A stretch of 64,000 nucleotides of DNA from Apilactobacillus ozensis DSM 23829 = JCM 17196 (GCF_001435995.1 NZ_AYYQ01000002.1:25061-89060), one strand, 5' to 3'; numbered from the stretch's first letter, positions 17,490 through 26,826 are shown. Numbers and translations are program-made. The notes: generated by a model from the letters alone, not told the origin.

Positions 17490-18341
17490 TTTTAGAGTAA
17501 TAGTTTTCATGCTGAACGGTAAAGTTAATCTCATTTTCCATGACTGTAACAACATTTGATGATTATCATTAATTTTGTTATAAAGCGGATCTCCGATGAT
17601 AGGATGACCAATGTGACTTAGGTGAACTCTAATTTGATGTGTGCGACCAGTTTGTAGCTCCACTTCTAATAATGAATTATTGTTTTTAGTTTTGATAACT
17701 TTATATTGAGTGAGCGCCTGCTTAGCATTAGCCCCGTTCACTTTACGTTTTCGTGGGTCTTGATTATCGAAGCCAATTGGTTCAGTTAATAATCCGTGAT
17801 TATTTACAAGAGTACCATTTACCCATGCTAGATAGTATCTTTTAATTGTTTTTTCTTTGATTAATCTAACCAATATAGGTACTACTGCTGGATTTTTACC
17901 AATAATGATGGCTCCAGAAGTTTCCTTATCAAGCCGATGAATCATATAGGCATGCTGATTATTTTGATTTAAATAGGATTCAACAAAATTTAATAAAGTT
18001 CCTTTTTCTGATTTATAATTAGGATGAGTTTTAATTCCGTGGGGCTTATTTACAACGATTAAGTCGCCATTTTCATAAATTATGGATATATTCTTTGAAT
18101 TATCTGGTAATATATTTTGAACTGGCAAAGTAAAGTCATTTTCTTTGAAAATTAAAGTCAGTTTGTCATTATTTTTTACGTTGAAATTCATTGGTAAATA
18201 ATTTTCATTTATTAGTATCCGTTTGTCTTTTCTTAGCGAGTAAATTAAATGTTTGGGGATTAATAGTTCGTTAGCAAGATAACTTTTAAGGTTAACGTCT
18301 TTTTCACTATTAACAGTTAAATTGTATGACCAAGTTTTCAT
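17466..18341 (-). CDS. RluA-family pseudouridine synthase
   Basis: 291 residues. Residues 1-75 look like an S4-type RNA-binding start (DVNLKSYLANELLIPKHLIYSLRKDKRILINE). The catalytic domain has the RluA signature IHRLDKETSGAIIIGK with catalytic Asp138, plus LQTGRTHQIRVHLSHIGHPIIGDPLY. It isomerises uridine to pseudouridine in rRNA or tRNA. Which of the RluC/RluD/YjbO-type members it is cannot be decided. AAGGA precedes the ATG. Confidence 0.92.
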   Translation of the reverse strand: MKTWSYNLTVNSEKDVNLKSYLANELLIPKHLIYSLRKDKRILINENYLPMNFNVKNNDKLTLIFKENDFTLPVQNILPDNSKNISIIYENGDLIVVNKPHGIKTHPNYKSEKGTLLNFVESYLNQNNQHAYMIHRLDKETSGAIIIGKNPAVVPILVRLIKEKTIKRYYLAWVNGTLVNNHGLLTEPIGFDNQDPRKRKVNGANAKQALTQYKVIKTKNNNSLLEVELQTGRTHQIRVHLSHIGHPIIGDPLYNKINDNHQMLLQSWKMRLTLPFSMKTITLKINEDNLI

Positions 18342-18432
18342 TTTAAAATTCCTTCAGTTTTTTGTATGTTATATTTAATGTAATGCTTTCAAAATAAAAT
18401 AACAACTACAATAATTTTGGCGGAGGATGATT

Positions 18433-18837
18433 ATGGATAAAAATAAAATAACATTAATATCCGTTTTATCTTTATTAATGTTTGTTTTAGTCGATATAAT
18501 GATGAGTACCAAATGGATTGGTATTGATAATAGTAATGGAGTACTTAGAACTATTATTTTAGCAATTATATTATATCTAGTGCCTATTGCTCTGGGGTAT
18601 TTGAATTGGAAATTTGCGTATCACTTGTTAGGAATAATAGTTGCCATTTACACTTTAAACTTTTCAGCTGTCTTTATAGTTATGCTACAAAGCACTAACG
18701 TTGGCTTAGTATTAAAAAGTTTAATGATTGTTATTGCGATTTTAGGAATATTAACTAACTTAATGTGGTATCGTATTGCATGGGGACAAATTCGTAGTGA
18801 CTATGTAAGAATAGTCAAGCGAAATATAAAAAAGTAA
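18433..18837 (+). CDS. Small four-helix membrane protein, unknown function
   Basis: About 134 residues from the ATG at 18433, which has GGAGG 6 bases upstream; an ATG two codons earlier abuts the ribosome site and is less likely. Four hydrophobic segments (about 6-26, 37-58, 62-86, 96-118) separated by short loops, with a basic C-terminus (VRIVKRNIKK). I do not recognise the family. The next gene follows 23 bases after the stop and both may form an operon. Confidence 0.65.
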   Translation: MDKNKITLISVLSLLMFVLVDIMMSTKWIGIDNSNGVLRTIILAIILYLVPIALGYLNWKFAYHLLGIIVAIYTLNFSAVFIVMLQSTNVGLVLKSLMIVIAILGILTNLMWYRIAWGQIRSDYVRIVKRNIKK

Positions 18838-18860
18838 AAACAGGTAAGGTGTTTTAAAAA

Positions 18861-19334
18861 ATGGAAATGAATGCGAAAGAAATGGTAGATTTATTATCTG
18901 AAGATAATTTTGTAACTGATAAATTTACTACTAAGCAAAGTACTTTAAAAAAAGATGCTAATAGCATTCTTGATTCGTTAGTTAAGAGTATGCAAAATGG
19001 AATCACAGCTGGTGAAATAAAGTCTTGTGAGCTTAAAATTGAAGATTTAGATGCGACTGTTTATCTACAGAATAATATTATCAACTTACCTTTTAGATAT
19101 GCCAAAAACATTGGTAAAATCATTAAAGATAGTGATAATTTAGAAATGTCAGTTTATATGATTATTGAGTCTGACGATGTAAACCGTTCTAAGCTTAGAA
19201 TTGATAAGTTAGCTGATGATAAAATATTTTTGGAAAGAGACTTCACTGCTGACTTTGTTTCTTGGCTAAAAATTCAGTTAGACGCAATTGAATCTAACAA
19301 AAAAGAAAAGAAAGAAAAAGAAGATAGTAAATAA
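18861..19334 (+). CDS. Hypothetical cytoplasmic protein
   Basis: 157 residues, no signal peptide or membrane segments. It has a mixed alpha/beta look, an acidic/basic balance and a low-complexity KKEKKEKEDSK tail that suggests a flexible C-terminus. AAGGTG lies upstream of the ATG. I do not recognise a domain. It sits directly behind the small membrane protein gene and ends just before the promoter of the structured RNA. Confidence 0.6.
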   Translation: MEMNAKEMVDLLSEDNFVTDKFTTKQSTLKKDANSILDSLVKSMQNGITAGEIKSCELKIEDLDATVYLQNNIINLPFRYAKNIGKIIKDSDNLEMSVYMIIESDDVNRSKLRIDKLADDKIFLERDFTADFVSWLKIQLDAIESNKKEKKEKEDSK

Positions 19335-19347
19335 AGCTGAAATGTGT

Positions 19348-19545
19348 TATTATTTAAGTGCGATGAGTCGAGAAGATCACGCCATTTTATGGTTCGCTAT
19401 AAGCGATTAAGTGATATTTTCAAGCGGAGTACGTTTTCCTACCGTATTGTAGGGTATTTGATTCATTGGATATGTGAAATCTAATGGATTCACTTATTTA
19501 TAAGTGCCGTTAAAAAAGCATCCAACTTCGGTTGGGTGCTTTTTA
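19348..19545 (+). ncRNA. Candidate structured small RNA with own promoter and terminator
   Basis: No reading frame occupies this 208-base gap. An extended -10 (TG then TATTAT at 19348-19353) predicts a start near 19360. The transcript can fold into a closing helix of at least 7 bp (19363-19369 with 19460-19466) enclosing two domains. One is a three-way junction closed by ATCAC/GTGAT (19376-19380, 19411-19415) with hairpins CCAT/ATGG and TCGC/GCGA. The other is the hairpin CCTAC/GTAGG (19438-19453). Further hairpins follow (19474-19493, 19491-19506) and then a UUCG terminator. The next gene on this strand is 1 kb away, so it is probably a trans-acting RNA. A 6S-like RNA is one possibility but was not confirmed. 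Confidence 0.5.
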
Positions 19546-19548
19546 TTT
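19512..19548. terminator. UUCG-loop terminator
   Basis: Stem AAAAGCATCCAAC/GTTGGGTGCTTTT around a TTCG tetraloop. It ends the candidate RNA on the plus strand and can serve the convergent methyltransferase-like gene. Confidence 0.9.
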
Positions 19549-20388
19549 TACCAAGTATAATTTATCATGAATTAAATCAAATGGTTTATGGTGCTTATTT
19601 AATGACTCAGTTTGTTTATTTTCTATTAAATCGGCCATTTTCCAGAACTTTTTTGAATTAGTTGCGCCATTTTTTTCTCCAATTACAATGAAATCAATGT
19701 CTCTATCTATTGACCTTATTTTATTTAAAATATCGACGTCAATTTCGATTCCATCTGGCGACCAACACATAATTATATAATCGATATCGTTTTTATATTT
19801 TTCAATAGCACTAAGGGCATCTATTTTTTCAACGTTGGTTAACAAATGTTTGCCAGTTTCGTTTTCATTAACCCATTCCATACTATCTGTAGCGATTATG
19901 TCTTGATTTAAGTTCCGTAATCCTTTAGAAATATAGCCATTGCCGGCCATTATTTCCAATCCTTTTTTATTGTTTACATATTTGCTGATGTCATGAATAA
20001 AGGGGGCAGAAATGTATGCCCACATGCCATATTCGGTTTCTAAATAATCTCTAAATGATCTTAAGTCCTTATCTAATTTAGGTAAATTATCAGATAATTT
20101 GTTCCACAACCTATCGCCTTCGGGGTCGCCTTGTGCATATTTAGAATTTACATATTCAAAAATGTGGTCTTGAATATCATCATTTAAAATTAAAGGTGGT
20201 AAATCTTGAGGAAGTTCGTTTTGTTTAATTAAGCGATTGGCCTCAATTATATTATTAACTAAAAATTTTATTTCTGGAAAATCCGCGTATATTTTTTGAT
20301 AATTTTTTAGTCGTTCTATATACTTCGGCTCTGATTTTATGATTTTGTTTTGTTTTTTTAATTTTTTTAATAGTTTTCGTTTATCCAT
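19543..20388 (-). CDS. SAM-dependent methyltransferase-like protein
   Basis: 281 residues. After a lysine-rich helical N-terminus, the central part carries a Rossmann-type methyltransferase motif I (GLEIMAGNGYISKGL, about 143-157) and an acidic end of strand beta2 (IIATDS), then IDYIIMCWSPDG at the position of motif IV. The unusual Ala-Gly-Asn-Gly loop replaces the common GxGxG. Target molecule unknown; cytoplasmic. GGGG lies before the ATG. It is not obviously linked to its neighbours. Confidence 0.65.
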   Translation of the reverse strand: MDKRKLLKKLKKQNKIIKSEPKYIERLKNYQKIYADFPEIKFLVNNIIEANRLIKQNELPQDLPPLILNDDIQDHIFEYVNSKYAQGDPEGDRLWNKLSDNLPKLDKDLRSFRDYLETEYGMWAYISAPFIHDISKYVNNKKGLEIMAGNGYISKGLRNLNQDIIATDSMEWVNENETGKHLLTNVEKIDALSAIEKYKNDIDYIIMCWSPDGIEIDVDILNKIRSIDRDIDFIVIGEKNGATNSKKFWKMADLIENKQTESLNKHHKPFDLIHDKLYLVK

Positions 20389-20540
20389 AATTTTCCCCTA
20401 ATATAAATTTGTTACTTATAATTCTATGTTAAAAGATAATATGTTGCAATTCATGTCACTTTTAGTTACATAATTTTGTGTTTTGAAACGTTCTCATTGG
20501 ATTAATTTAACATTTTAGTATCTTTTTATAAAAACAATGT

Positions 20541-20546
20541 TATAAT
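20541..20546 (+). promoter_or_regulatory. Extended -10 promoter of the ammonium transporter gene
   Basis: TGTTATAAT: an extended TG plus perfect TATAAT, 32 bases upstream of the ATG; the -35 region is weak. Confidence 0.6.
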
Positions 20547-20578
20547 TTATAACATAAACTTAAAGGATGCGATATAAA

Positions 20579-21907
20579 ATGGATGTGGCAAGTACTGTTT
20601 TTATGTTTTTAGCTAGTATTTTGGTTTTATTTATGACGCCAGGCTTAGCATTTTTCTATGGAGGTTTAGTTTCTAGAAAAAATGTAGTAAACACAATGCT
20701 TTCGGTATTTTTCATTACAGGAATTTCAATTTTGCTTTGGATATTAGTGGGGTACAGTTTATCTTTCGAAGGTGACTATTACGGCATGATTGGTAATTTT
20801 AAACACGTTTTTATGAATGGGATTGATTTAAATTCGCTTACTACTTATAAAATTCCAACTAGTATTTATTCTATATTTGAAATGTTTTTTGCAATCATAT
20901 CTCCAGCACTATTCGTTGGTGCGGTAGTAGGAAGAATTAAATTCAAATTTTTAGCTTTATTTATAATCTTATGGTCGTTATTTATTTATTATCCAATGGT
21001 ACACATGGTTTGGTCTACAAATGGGTTCTTAGCCAAATTAGGAACTTTAGATTTTGCAGGTGGAACGGTAGTACATATTAATGCCGGAGTAACTGCTTTC
21101 GTTCTTTCAGCATTTTTGGGACGTAGAATAAAGAAAAACTTGAACTCAAATAGTCATTATAACCTTCCATGGATTTTATTAGGAACCACTATTTTATGGA
21201 TTGGCTGGTATGGATTTAATGCCGGATCTGCTTTTGGTTTGAACAATGTAGCCATGCAAGCGACCGTAACTACCACCGTAGCAGCTGCTGCATCTATGGT
21301 ATCTTGGGTAATTTTAGATGTTATATTTGTTAAAAAGCCACAATTAATAGGTGCTTGTACAGGAACTTTATGTGGTTTAGTGGGAATTACTCCTTCGGCA
21401 GGATATGTAACCGTTTTTGGATCATTTATAATTGGAATATGTGCAACCTTAGCTAGTTATTTATTTGTAAATTATCTAAAGGCCAAAATTGGGGTTGATG
21501 ATGCTTTAGATGCCTTTGGTTGTCACGGAGTTAGCGGAATTTTGGGTAGTATCATGACTGGTTTATTTGCTACCAAGAGCGTTAACAGTGCAGTAATTCA
21601 TAATGGATTATTCTATGGCGGTGGTTTTAAACTACTAGGCGTTCAAACTTTTGCTACAGTTCTAACAATTTTATTTGTTGCTATTTTTACAGCTATAATC
21701 ATATTATTCCTTAAGTTATTCATGCCAATGCGTGTTAACCACAAGGATGAAGTAGTTGGGCTAGATCGTAGTGAACATGGTGAAGATGCTGATTACACTG
21801 TTGAAATATCCGATGGTATCGATGAACGTAAAAGAGACATGTACTTGCATTCAGATGAATTTCAAGGTCAGTTTGCACAACTTAATTCGCATTCAAAAAA
21901 TCATTAA
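20579..21907 (+). CDS. amtB: Ammonium transporter (Amt family)
   Basis: About 442 residues from the ATG at 20579 with AAAGGA 12 bases upstream; the in-frame ATG at 20567 overlaps the ribosome site. Eleven membrane helices are expected. Motifs: TPGLAFFYGGLVSRKN at the N-terminus, the twin-histidine lining of the pore in VVHINAGVTA and DAFGCHGVSGILGS, and a long cytoplasmic tail with DADYTVEISDGIDERKRD. It conducts ammonium/ammonia into the cell. No glnK regulator gene is adjacent, unlike in many bacteria. It appears monocistronic. Confidence 0.93.
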   Translation: MDVASTVFMFLASILVLFMTPGLAFFYGGLVSRKNVVNTMLSVFFITGISILLWILVGYSLSFEGDYYGMIGNFKHVFMNGIDLNSLTTYKIPTSIYSIFEMFFAIISPALFVGAVVGRIKFKFLALFIILWSLFIYYPMVHMVWSTNGFLAKLGTLDFAGGTVVHINAGVTAFVLSAFLGRRIKKNLNSNSHYNLPWILLGTTILWIGWYGFNAGSAFGLNNVAMQATVTTTVAAAASMVSWVILDVIFVKKPQLIGACTGTLCGLVGITPSAGYVTVFGSFIIGICATLASYLFVNYLKAKIGVDDALDAFGCHGVSGILGSIMTGLFATKSVNSAVIHNGLFYGGGFKLLGVQTFATVLTILFVAIFTAIIILFLKLFMPMRVNHKDEVVGLDRSEHGEDADYTVEISDGIDERKRDMYLHSDEFQGQFAQLNSHSKNH

Positions 21908-22011
21908 TAACTCTAAAAGCTTTACATAAATATATGTAGGACTTTTAATTTGTTCTTAATTAGCTTAATATTCTATATTGTATGTAATAAAAAGCGTTGA
22001 AGGTGAAATTT

Positions 22012-22965
22012 TTGAATAAAAAGCTAAAACATATATTAATTGGAATTTTGAGTGTCGTTATTATTTTAGGAGTATTACTTTTTGGGGCGGGAATGTACTT
22101 TTATAATGTCGCAGTAGTACCTTCACAAAAAAGTTTTATATCTAACAAACCCGTTGCTAAATCATCTCCACTGTATCCTGGAGAACAATGGTATAAAAAC
22201 GATGCCCATAAAATTTTATGGACCCAAAAATCAGTAGGCGGCAATTTAAAATTAGATGCTAATTTTATTCCAGCTAACCAAAAAACTAATAAAACTGTAA
22301 TTGTTGCACATGGTTTTATGGGAAATAAAGAGAAAATGGCCCCATACGCCTATATGTTCCACAAAATGGGCTATAATGTCTTAACTCCTGATACTCGTGG
22401 TCAAGGTAAGAGTGAGGGAAACTATATTGGTTATGGATGGCCAGACCGTTTAGACTATATTAAATGGATGCATAAAGTCATTAATTACACTGGTAAAGAT
22501 TCTAAACTTTTTATGTTTGGTGTTAGTATGGGCGGAGCCACTACTATGATGGTTTCAGGTGAAAGGGTTCCTTCACAACTTAAGGGCTATATTGAGGATT
22601 GTGGATACACAAGTATTACGGACGAATTAAACTATCAAGCTCAGCAATTATATAGTTTGCCAGCATTTCCTAGATGGCCGTTAATACCTATTTTGAGTGG
22701 TATTACACATGTTAGAGCGGGTTACAGTATGTACGACGGTTCTGCTTTAAAACAAGTTAAAAAGAATTACTTACCAATGATGTTCATACATGGTTCAAAG
22801 GATACCTTTGTGCCAACTAAAATGGTTTATCCATTATATCAGGCTAGTCGTGGACCTAGAGAACTATTGATCATTAAAAATGCTAAACATGCGTCATCAT
22901 ATCAGACTAATCCGAAGTTATATACTGATAAAGTTAAACAATTTATCAATAAATACATGCATTAA
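22012..22965 (+). CDS. Alpha/beta hydrolase, membrane-anchored
   Basis: About 317 residues from the TTG at 22012, which has GAAGGTG 6 bases upstream. One N-terminal hydrophobic helix (about 6-30) would anchor or export it. The hydrolase core has the oxyanion-side VVAHGFMGNKEKM, the nucleophile elbow FGVSMGGA (Ser), the acid in IHGSKDTFVPT and the His in IKNAKHASS. It resembles the YqkD/FrsA-like extracellular or membrane-bound hydrolases of Firmicutes. Substrate unknown. It is located before the RNase Y-like gene but with its own promoter region. Confidence 0.85.
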   Translation: MNKKLKHILIGILSVVIILGVLLFGAGMYFYNVAVVPSQKSFISNKPVAKSSPLYPGEQWYKNDAHKILWTQKSVGGNLKLDANFIPANQKTNKTVIVAHGFMGNKEKMAPYAYMFHKMGYNVLTPDTRGQGKSEGNYIGYGWPDRLDYIKWMHKVINYTGKDSKLFMFGVSMGGATTMMVSGERVPSQLKGYIEDCGYTSITDELNYQAQQLYSLPAFPRWPLIPILSGITHVRAGYSMYDGSALKQVKKNYLPMMFIHGSKDTFVPTKMVYPLYQASRGPRELLIIKNAKHASSYQTNPKLYTDKVKQFINKYMH

Positions 22966-23045
22966 AATCTTTTAACGATTTAAAATCGTACTATTTTAAT
23001 AGTATAATTAATCCTGTTAATATTATTTAGGAAGGAGGAGATGGA

Positions 23046-24623
23046 TTGGCACAAACAAGTATTTTGTTATTATTAGGTTTAATTAGTGTTGTTTGTGGAA
23101 TTATTTTCGACAAAAGACAAATTAATCAAAAAATTAAAAAATCTAAGCAAGCGGCTAAAAATTATTTAGTTCAAAATGATAAAGATGTAAAAAAACAATG
23201 TTCGACACTTATTCACGAAAGTAAGCAAGAAACTGAAAAGTATCGTTTAAGTACACAAGAAGACATTGATTATCAGGCTAAAGAAAACGATAACCGTCAG
23301 CAAAGAATCGAGCAAAGAGAGCGCTATTTGTCGCAAACTAAAAAGCGTTTGATGGATTATTCTGAATACCTTAAGGAACAAGAAACAGCGAATGATAATG
23401 TTCAACAAGAACTAGATAATTTAAAAAATGAGGCAGAATCATTATTGTCACAGCGAGCATCTTTACTAGAAAATCAAAGTCAAACTAGTAAAAGTGAGGC
23501 TAGGGAAAGCATTATTAATGCAGCTAAGAACGAATTAAGTCGTGAAAAAGACGTTGAAGTTCGTTATCAAAATGAAGAGATTAGGGCTAATGCTAAGAAA
23601 ATAGCTAATGATTTAATTATTGATTCAATTCAAAGAGGGCCCAAAGATGAGCCACGTAATCATATTGATAAATCGATTTTATTGCCAAATGGTGATATCA
23701 AATTAAAATTAATTATGCATGATGAGCAATGCCTTAGAATTATCGAATCATTAACGGGAACTGATTTGATTTTTGATGAACGCGATCCACTTTTGCTACA
23801 AATTGCGACACATGATCCAATTCGTAGAGAAATAGCTAGAAATGTCTTAGAAAAATTAATTATTTCTCGTCAAATAACTCCTAATGGAATTGAAAAACAA
23901 GTAAGCATTTCTACCCAAGATGTGCATAATGAATTAAGAGCAGTTGGTGAACATGCTGCTCGTATTCTCAATCTTAAGCACATTAATCCTGATTTATTAA
24001 AGATATTAGGTAAACTTAAGTTTAGAACCAGTTATGGTCAAAATGTTTTATCACATTCGATTGAAGTAGCTCAAATATCTGGAATCTTAGCATCTGAACT
24101 AGGTTTAAATGTTAGTTTAGCTCGCAGAGCAGGCTTGTTTCATGATATTGGTAAGGCTATTGACCATGAAATTGATGGGACACATGTGGAACTTGGGGTT
24201 GATTTAACAACAGCCTTCAATGAGGATGCAGTAGTTATTAATGCGATTGCTTCTCATCATGGGGATGTTGAACCAACTAACTTAATTTCAAAATTAGTGG
24301 CTACAGCGGATGCCATTTCTGGAGCACGTCCTGGTGCTAGAAGTGAGTCAGTTGAAGAATATGTAAATCGATTGAAGAGCTTAGAGCATATAGCTAATGA
24401 ACAAAGTGGTGTTAAAGAAAGCTATGCAATCCAAGCTGGTCGTGAAATTAGAATTATTTTGAACCCTGAATTAGTTGATGATAATCAAAGTAAAAAAATT
24501 ACTAATGATGTAAAGAATAGGATTGAATCTGAGTTAGTATACCCTGGTAAAATTAAAGTTACTACGATTAGAAAACTAAGAGCAGTTCAGTATGTTGGTA
24601 AACGTAAAAAAATAGCTAAATAA
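23046..24623 (+). CDS. RNase Y-family endoribonuclease with degenerate KH domain
   Basis: 525 residues from a TTG with AGGAGG upstream. Order: N-terminal membrane helix (4-22), long coiled coil (about 25-200), KH region (about 205-270), HD domain with the intact metal pair His366-Asp367 (GLFHDIGKAID), and the RNase Y C-terminal domain (KESYAIQAGREIRIILNPELVDD, YPGKIKVTTIRKLRAVQY). The KH GxxG loop, GREG in classical RNase Y, is here MHDEQ, so RNA binding by KH is doubtful. RNase Y cleaves mRNA at the membrane. The divergence suggests a paralogue rather than the housekeeping copy; the rest of the genome is needed to tell. Confidence 0.85.
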   Translation: MAQTSILLLLGLISVVCGIIFDKRQINQKIKKSKQAAKNYLVQNDKDVKKQCSTLIHESKQETEKYRLSTQEDIDYQAKENDNRQQRIEQRERYLSQTKKRLMDYSEYLKEQETANDNVQQELDNLKNEAESLLSQRASLLENQSQTSKSEARESIINAAKNELSREKDVEVRYQNEEIRANAKKIANDLIIDSIQRGPKDEPRNHIDKSILLPNGDIKLKLIMHDEQCLRIIESLTGTDLIFDERDPLLLQIATHDPIRREIARNVLEKLIISRQITPNGIEKQVSISTQDVHNELRAVGEHAARILNLKHINPDLLKILGKLKFRTSYGQNVLSHSIEVAQISGILASELGLNVSLARRAGLFHDIGKAIDHEIDGTHVELGVDLTTAFNEDAVVINAIASHHGDVEPTNLISKLVATADAISGARPGARSESVEEYVNRLKSLEHIANEQSGVKESYAIQAGREIRIILNPELVDDNQSKKITNDVKNRIESELVYPGKIKVTTIRKLRAVQYVGKRKKIAK

Positions 24624-24660
24624 AAAAGTAACTCCAAAACGTCAAAGGAGTTACTTTTTT
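24623..24660. terminator. Bidirectional terminator
   Basis: Stem AAAGTAACTCC/GGAGTTACTTT with flanking A and T runs between convergent genes. Confidence 0.9.
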
Positions 24661-26195
24661 ATTATTTTAAAATTATGATTATTTTCAGCTTTTATCAGCT
24701 TATGATATTTTAAATATTCAGCAATCACTTGACTCATCGGAGTTGGGTCACTTTTTATGACTTTTGCATCATTGAACATTGGAAAATGCCCACCACCAGA
24801 GGCTCGGTATTGATTCAAAACGATTTTTAACTTTTGATTTTTAGTAATATTTTTTCCGTGATAAGTTATTTTTTCCACACGTTCGCCAACCGGTTTACTA
24901 ACATTAATTGTATAATCAATGCCTTCATACATATCATAGTTATAGTGTCTAGCTTTAGGATATAAGAAATTAGGATTAACTATAATTTTATTATTATCAA
25001 CCGCGAAATAGTTGGCACTAATTTCAATGGCCTTTTTTAATTCACTACCATTAATTTCTAAGACAGATAAGGAATTAGGATAGACGTAATTAGTTATAAT
25101 GTTGCGCATGGTGATAGGATTTTCAAATCCATGAGCTTCATTATTAAAAAGTGCGGTAGCCGATATATCCACGCCCATTTTATCCATTTGAACTTTTTGG
25201 ACAAACTGAATAAAACTATTTTTATTTAATCTGACTTCAAATGGGTTACTGAATTTCATACACCCATCAATTTTAGCTAGAGGTTTATCTAACCACTGAT
25301 TTAATTGATTTTGAATTGGTGTCACTTGTTTTTTAATGCGAGCATCTAGAGTGTAATCACCAGTGGAAATTAATTCAGCGTTGCTACTGGTTACTTTATG
25401 TTCTTTGTTAACGTTCAAAGTTATTTTGCCTACATATTGGCCTCTACGACCTTCTTGAACGATTGGGACGCCAAATAATTTGCCAGACATTTTACGGTGT
25501 TGATGTCCCGTTATTAACGCATCAATGCCTTTAACTTCTTTTAGTAGTTGATAACTTTCATTTTCTCCAGAAAACTTTTCCGTTAAATTTCCTTTTAAAT
25601 CACGTTCAAAACCACCGTGATAGCTAACTATAATAACGTCAGCTTCTTTTTTCATAATTGGTATGTATTTTTTGGCAGCTTGTACTGCTGAAACAATTTT
25701 TAAGCCATTTAAATTTCCATAATTAGCCCACTTATTAGTTCCTTGTGTAGTTAAACCTAAAAAACCGACCTTAACTCCGTTAATACTTTTGATATTATAG
25801 GCTGTGCCAAAAGCAGGTTCATCTTTTTCATTTAAAATATTAGCACATAAAAATTTACGATTAGATTCTTTAATCGTATTTTTAAGGTAATTAATTCCGT
25901 AATTAAATTCGTGATTGCCTAAAATTCCATAATCATAATCCATTAGGTTAAAAACGTCATCAATTTGTTTTGGTGAAGTTTGATTTAAAACCTTTGCTAT
26001 GTAATACGCAAGTGGTGATCCTTCTAAAAAATCTCCATTATCAATAGTTACCACATTATCTAATTTTTTTTTCAAATCTTTTAGACAACTAGCAACTTTT
26101 AGCATCCCAAAGGGCATTTCTTCATTATTTTTTACGTAATTAGTAGGAAAGATAAAACCATGTGTATCGCTTGTAGTTAAAATGTTTATTTTCAT
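24651..26195 (-). CDS. Bifunctional metallophosphatase / 5'-nucleotidase (UshA-type, cytoplasmic)
   Basis: 514 residues without a signal peptide. N-terminal calcineurin-like metallophosphoesterase domain (1-285) with all metal-binding motifs: DTHG (10-13), IDNGDFLEG, LGNHEFNYG, SYHGGFE and TGHQHRK. The C-terminal 5'-nucleotidase domain (about 300-500) has LEINGSELKKAIE and the substrate-stacking region. Homologues hydrolyse nucleoside monophosphates, UDP-sugars or 2',3'-cyclic nucleotides. With the nucleoside hydrolase at 28 kb it could feed nucleotide salvage. It has no close operon partner. Confidence 0.88.
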   Translation of the reverse strand: MKINILTTSDTHGFIFPTNYVKNNEEMPFGMLKVASCLKDLKKKLDNVVTIDNGDFLEGSPLAYYIAKVLNQTSPKQIDDVFNLMDYDYGILGNHEFNYGINYLKNTIKESNRKFLCANILNEKDEPAFGTAYNIKSINGVKVGFLGLTTQGTNKWANYGNLNGLKIVSAVQAAKKYIPIMKKEADVIIVSYHGGFERDLKGNLTEKFSGENESYQLLKEVKGIDALITGHQHRKMSGKLFGVPIVQEGRRGQYVGKITLNVNKEHKVTSSNAELISTGDYTLDARIKKQVTPIQNQLNQWLDKPLAKIDGCMKFSNPFEVRLNKNSFIQFVQKVQMDKMGVDISATALFNNEAHGFENPITMRNIITNYVYPNSLSVLEINGSELKKAIEISANYFAVDNNKIIVNPNFLYPKARHYNYDMYEGIDYTINVSKPVGERVEKITYHGKNITKNQKLKIVLNQYRASGGGHFPMFNDAKVIKSDPTPMSQVIAEYLKYHKLIKAENNHNFKIIKK

Positions 26196-26427
26196 TTAGT
26201 CACTCCCTGCTAAATAAGATTGTTAGTAAAATTATAATCTTATTTTAAGGTCGTGTAAATTTATTTATTCACTACTTTTATGAGAAAATGTTTAAGGAAT
26301 GTTTAAATAAATAAACATTATGAACTAATTACTTTATTTATGATACTATTGAAGTAGTCAATATTACGTATTTTTTGTAAGTAAATTGACATTATATCGT
26401 TTTTTTAACGATTGAGGAGTGATAAGT

Positions 26428-26826
26428 ATGTTGAATCTTTATGTAGCACCTAGTAGTGCATCAAGTCGTAAAGCTAGAGCTTGGTTAAAAGCTCACAATA
26501 TAGCATTTAAGGAAAGAAACATTAATTCCAATCCTCTAAATGTGGATGAGATTAAGCAAATACTTCGTCTAACTGAAAATGGCAGTGAAGACATTATTTC
26601 TACTCGTTCAAATATTTTTAAAAAACTAAACTTAGACTTAGATGAATTATCATTGTCTGAATTAGTCGATTTGGTGGTTAAATATCCTGATTTGATTAAA
26701 CGTCCAATCATTTTTGATGATAAACGTTTGGAAATTGGATACAATGAAGAAGAAATCCGTCGATTCTTACCTAGATCTGTGCGTGAAGCTGAACTTCGCG
26801 AACTAGAATCACAGCTAGGAGCTTAA
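26428..26826 (+). CDS. spx: Spx-family regulator lacking the CxxC redox switch
   Basis: About 132 residues from the ATG at 26428 with GAGGAG 9 bases upstream. ArsC/Spx fold with conserved LTENGSEDIISTRS, RPIIFDDKRLEIGYNEEEIRRFLPR. In classical Spx residues 10 and 13 are the CxxC thiol switch (PSCTSCRK); here the same position reads PSSASSRK, so both cysteines are serines. Spx binds the RNA polymerase alpha subunit C-terminal domain; the Gly of the TENG region needed for that contact is kept. This copy could act independently of redox state. A small inverted repeat (ATCGTT/AACGAT, 26396-26412) lies just upstream of the ribosome site. Confidence 0.9.
   Translation: MLNLYVAPSSASSRKARAWLKAHNIAFKERNINSNPLNVDEIKQILRLTENGSEDIISTRSNIFKKLNLDLDELSLSELVDLVVKYPDLIKRPIIFDDKRLEIGYNEEEIRRFLPRSVREAELRELESQLGA

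Noticed and set aside
20470..20500. GAAACGTTCTC upstream of amtB as a cre site
   Set aside because: It misses several positions of the cre consensus and lies far from the promoter; too weak to report as a site.
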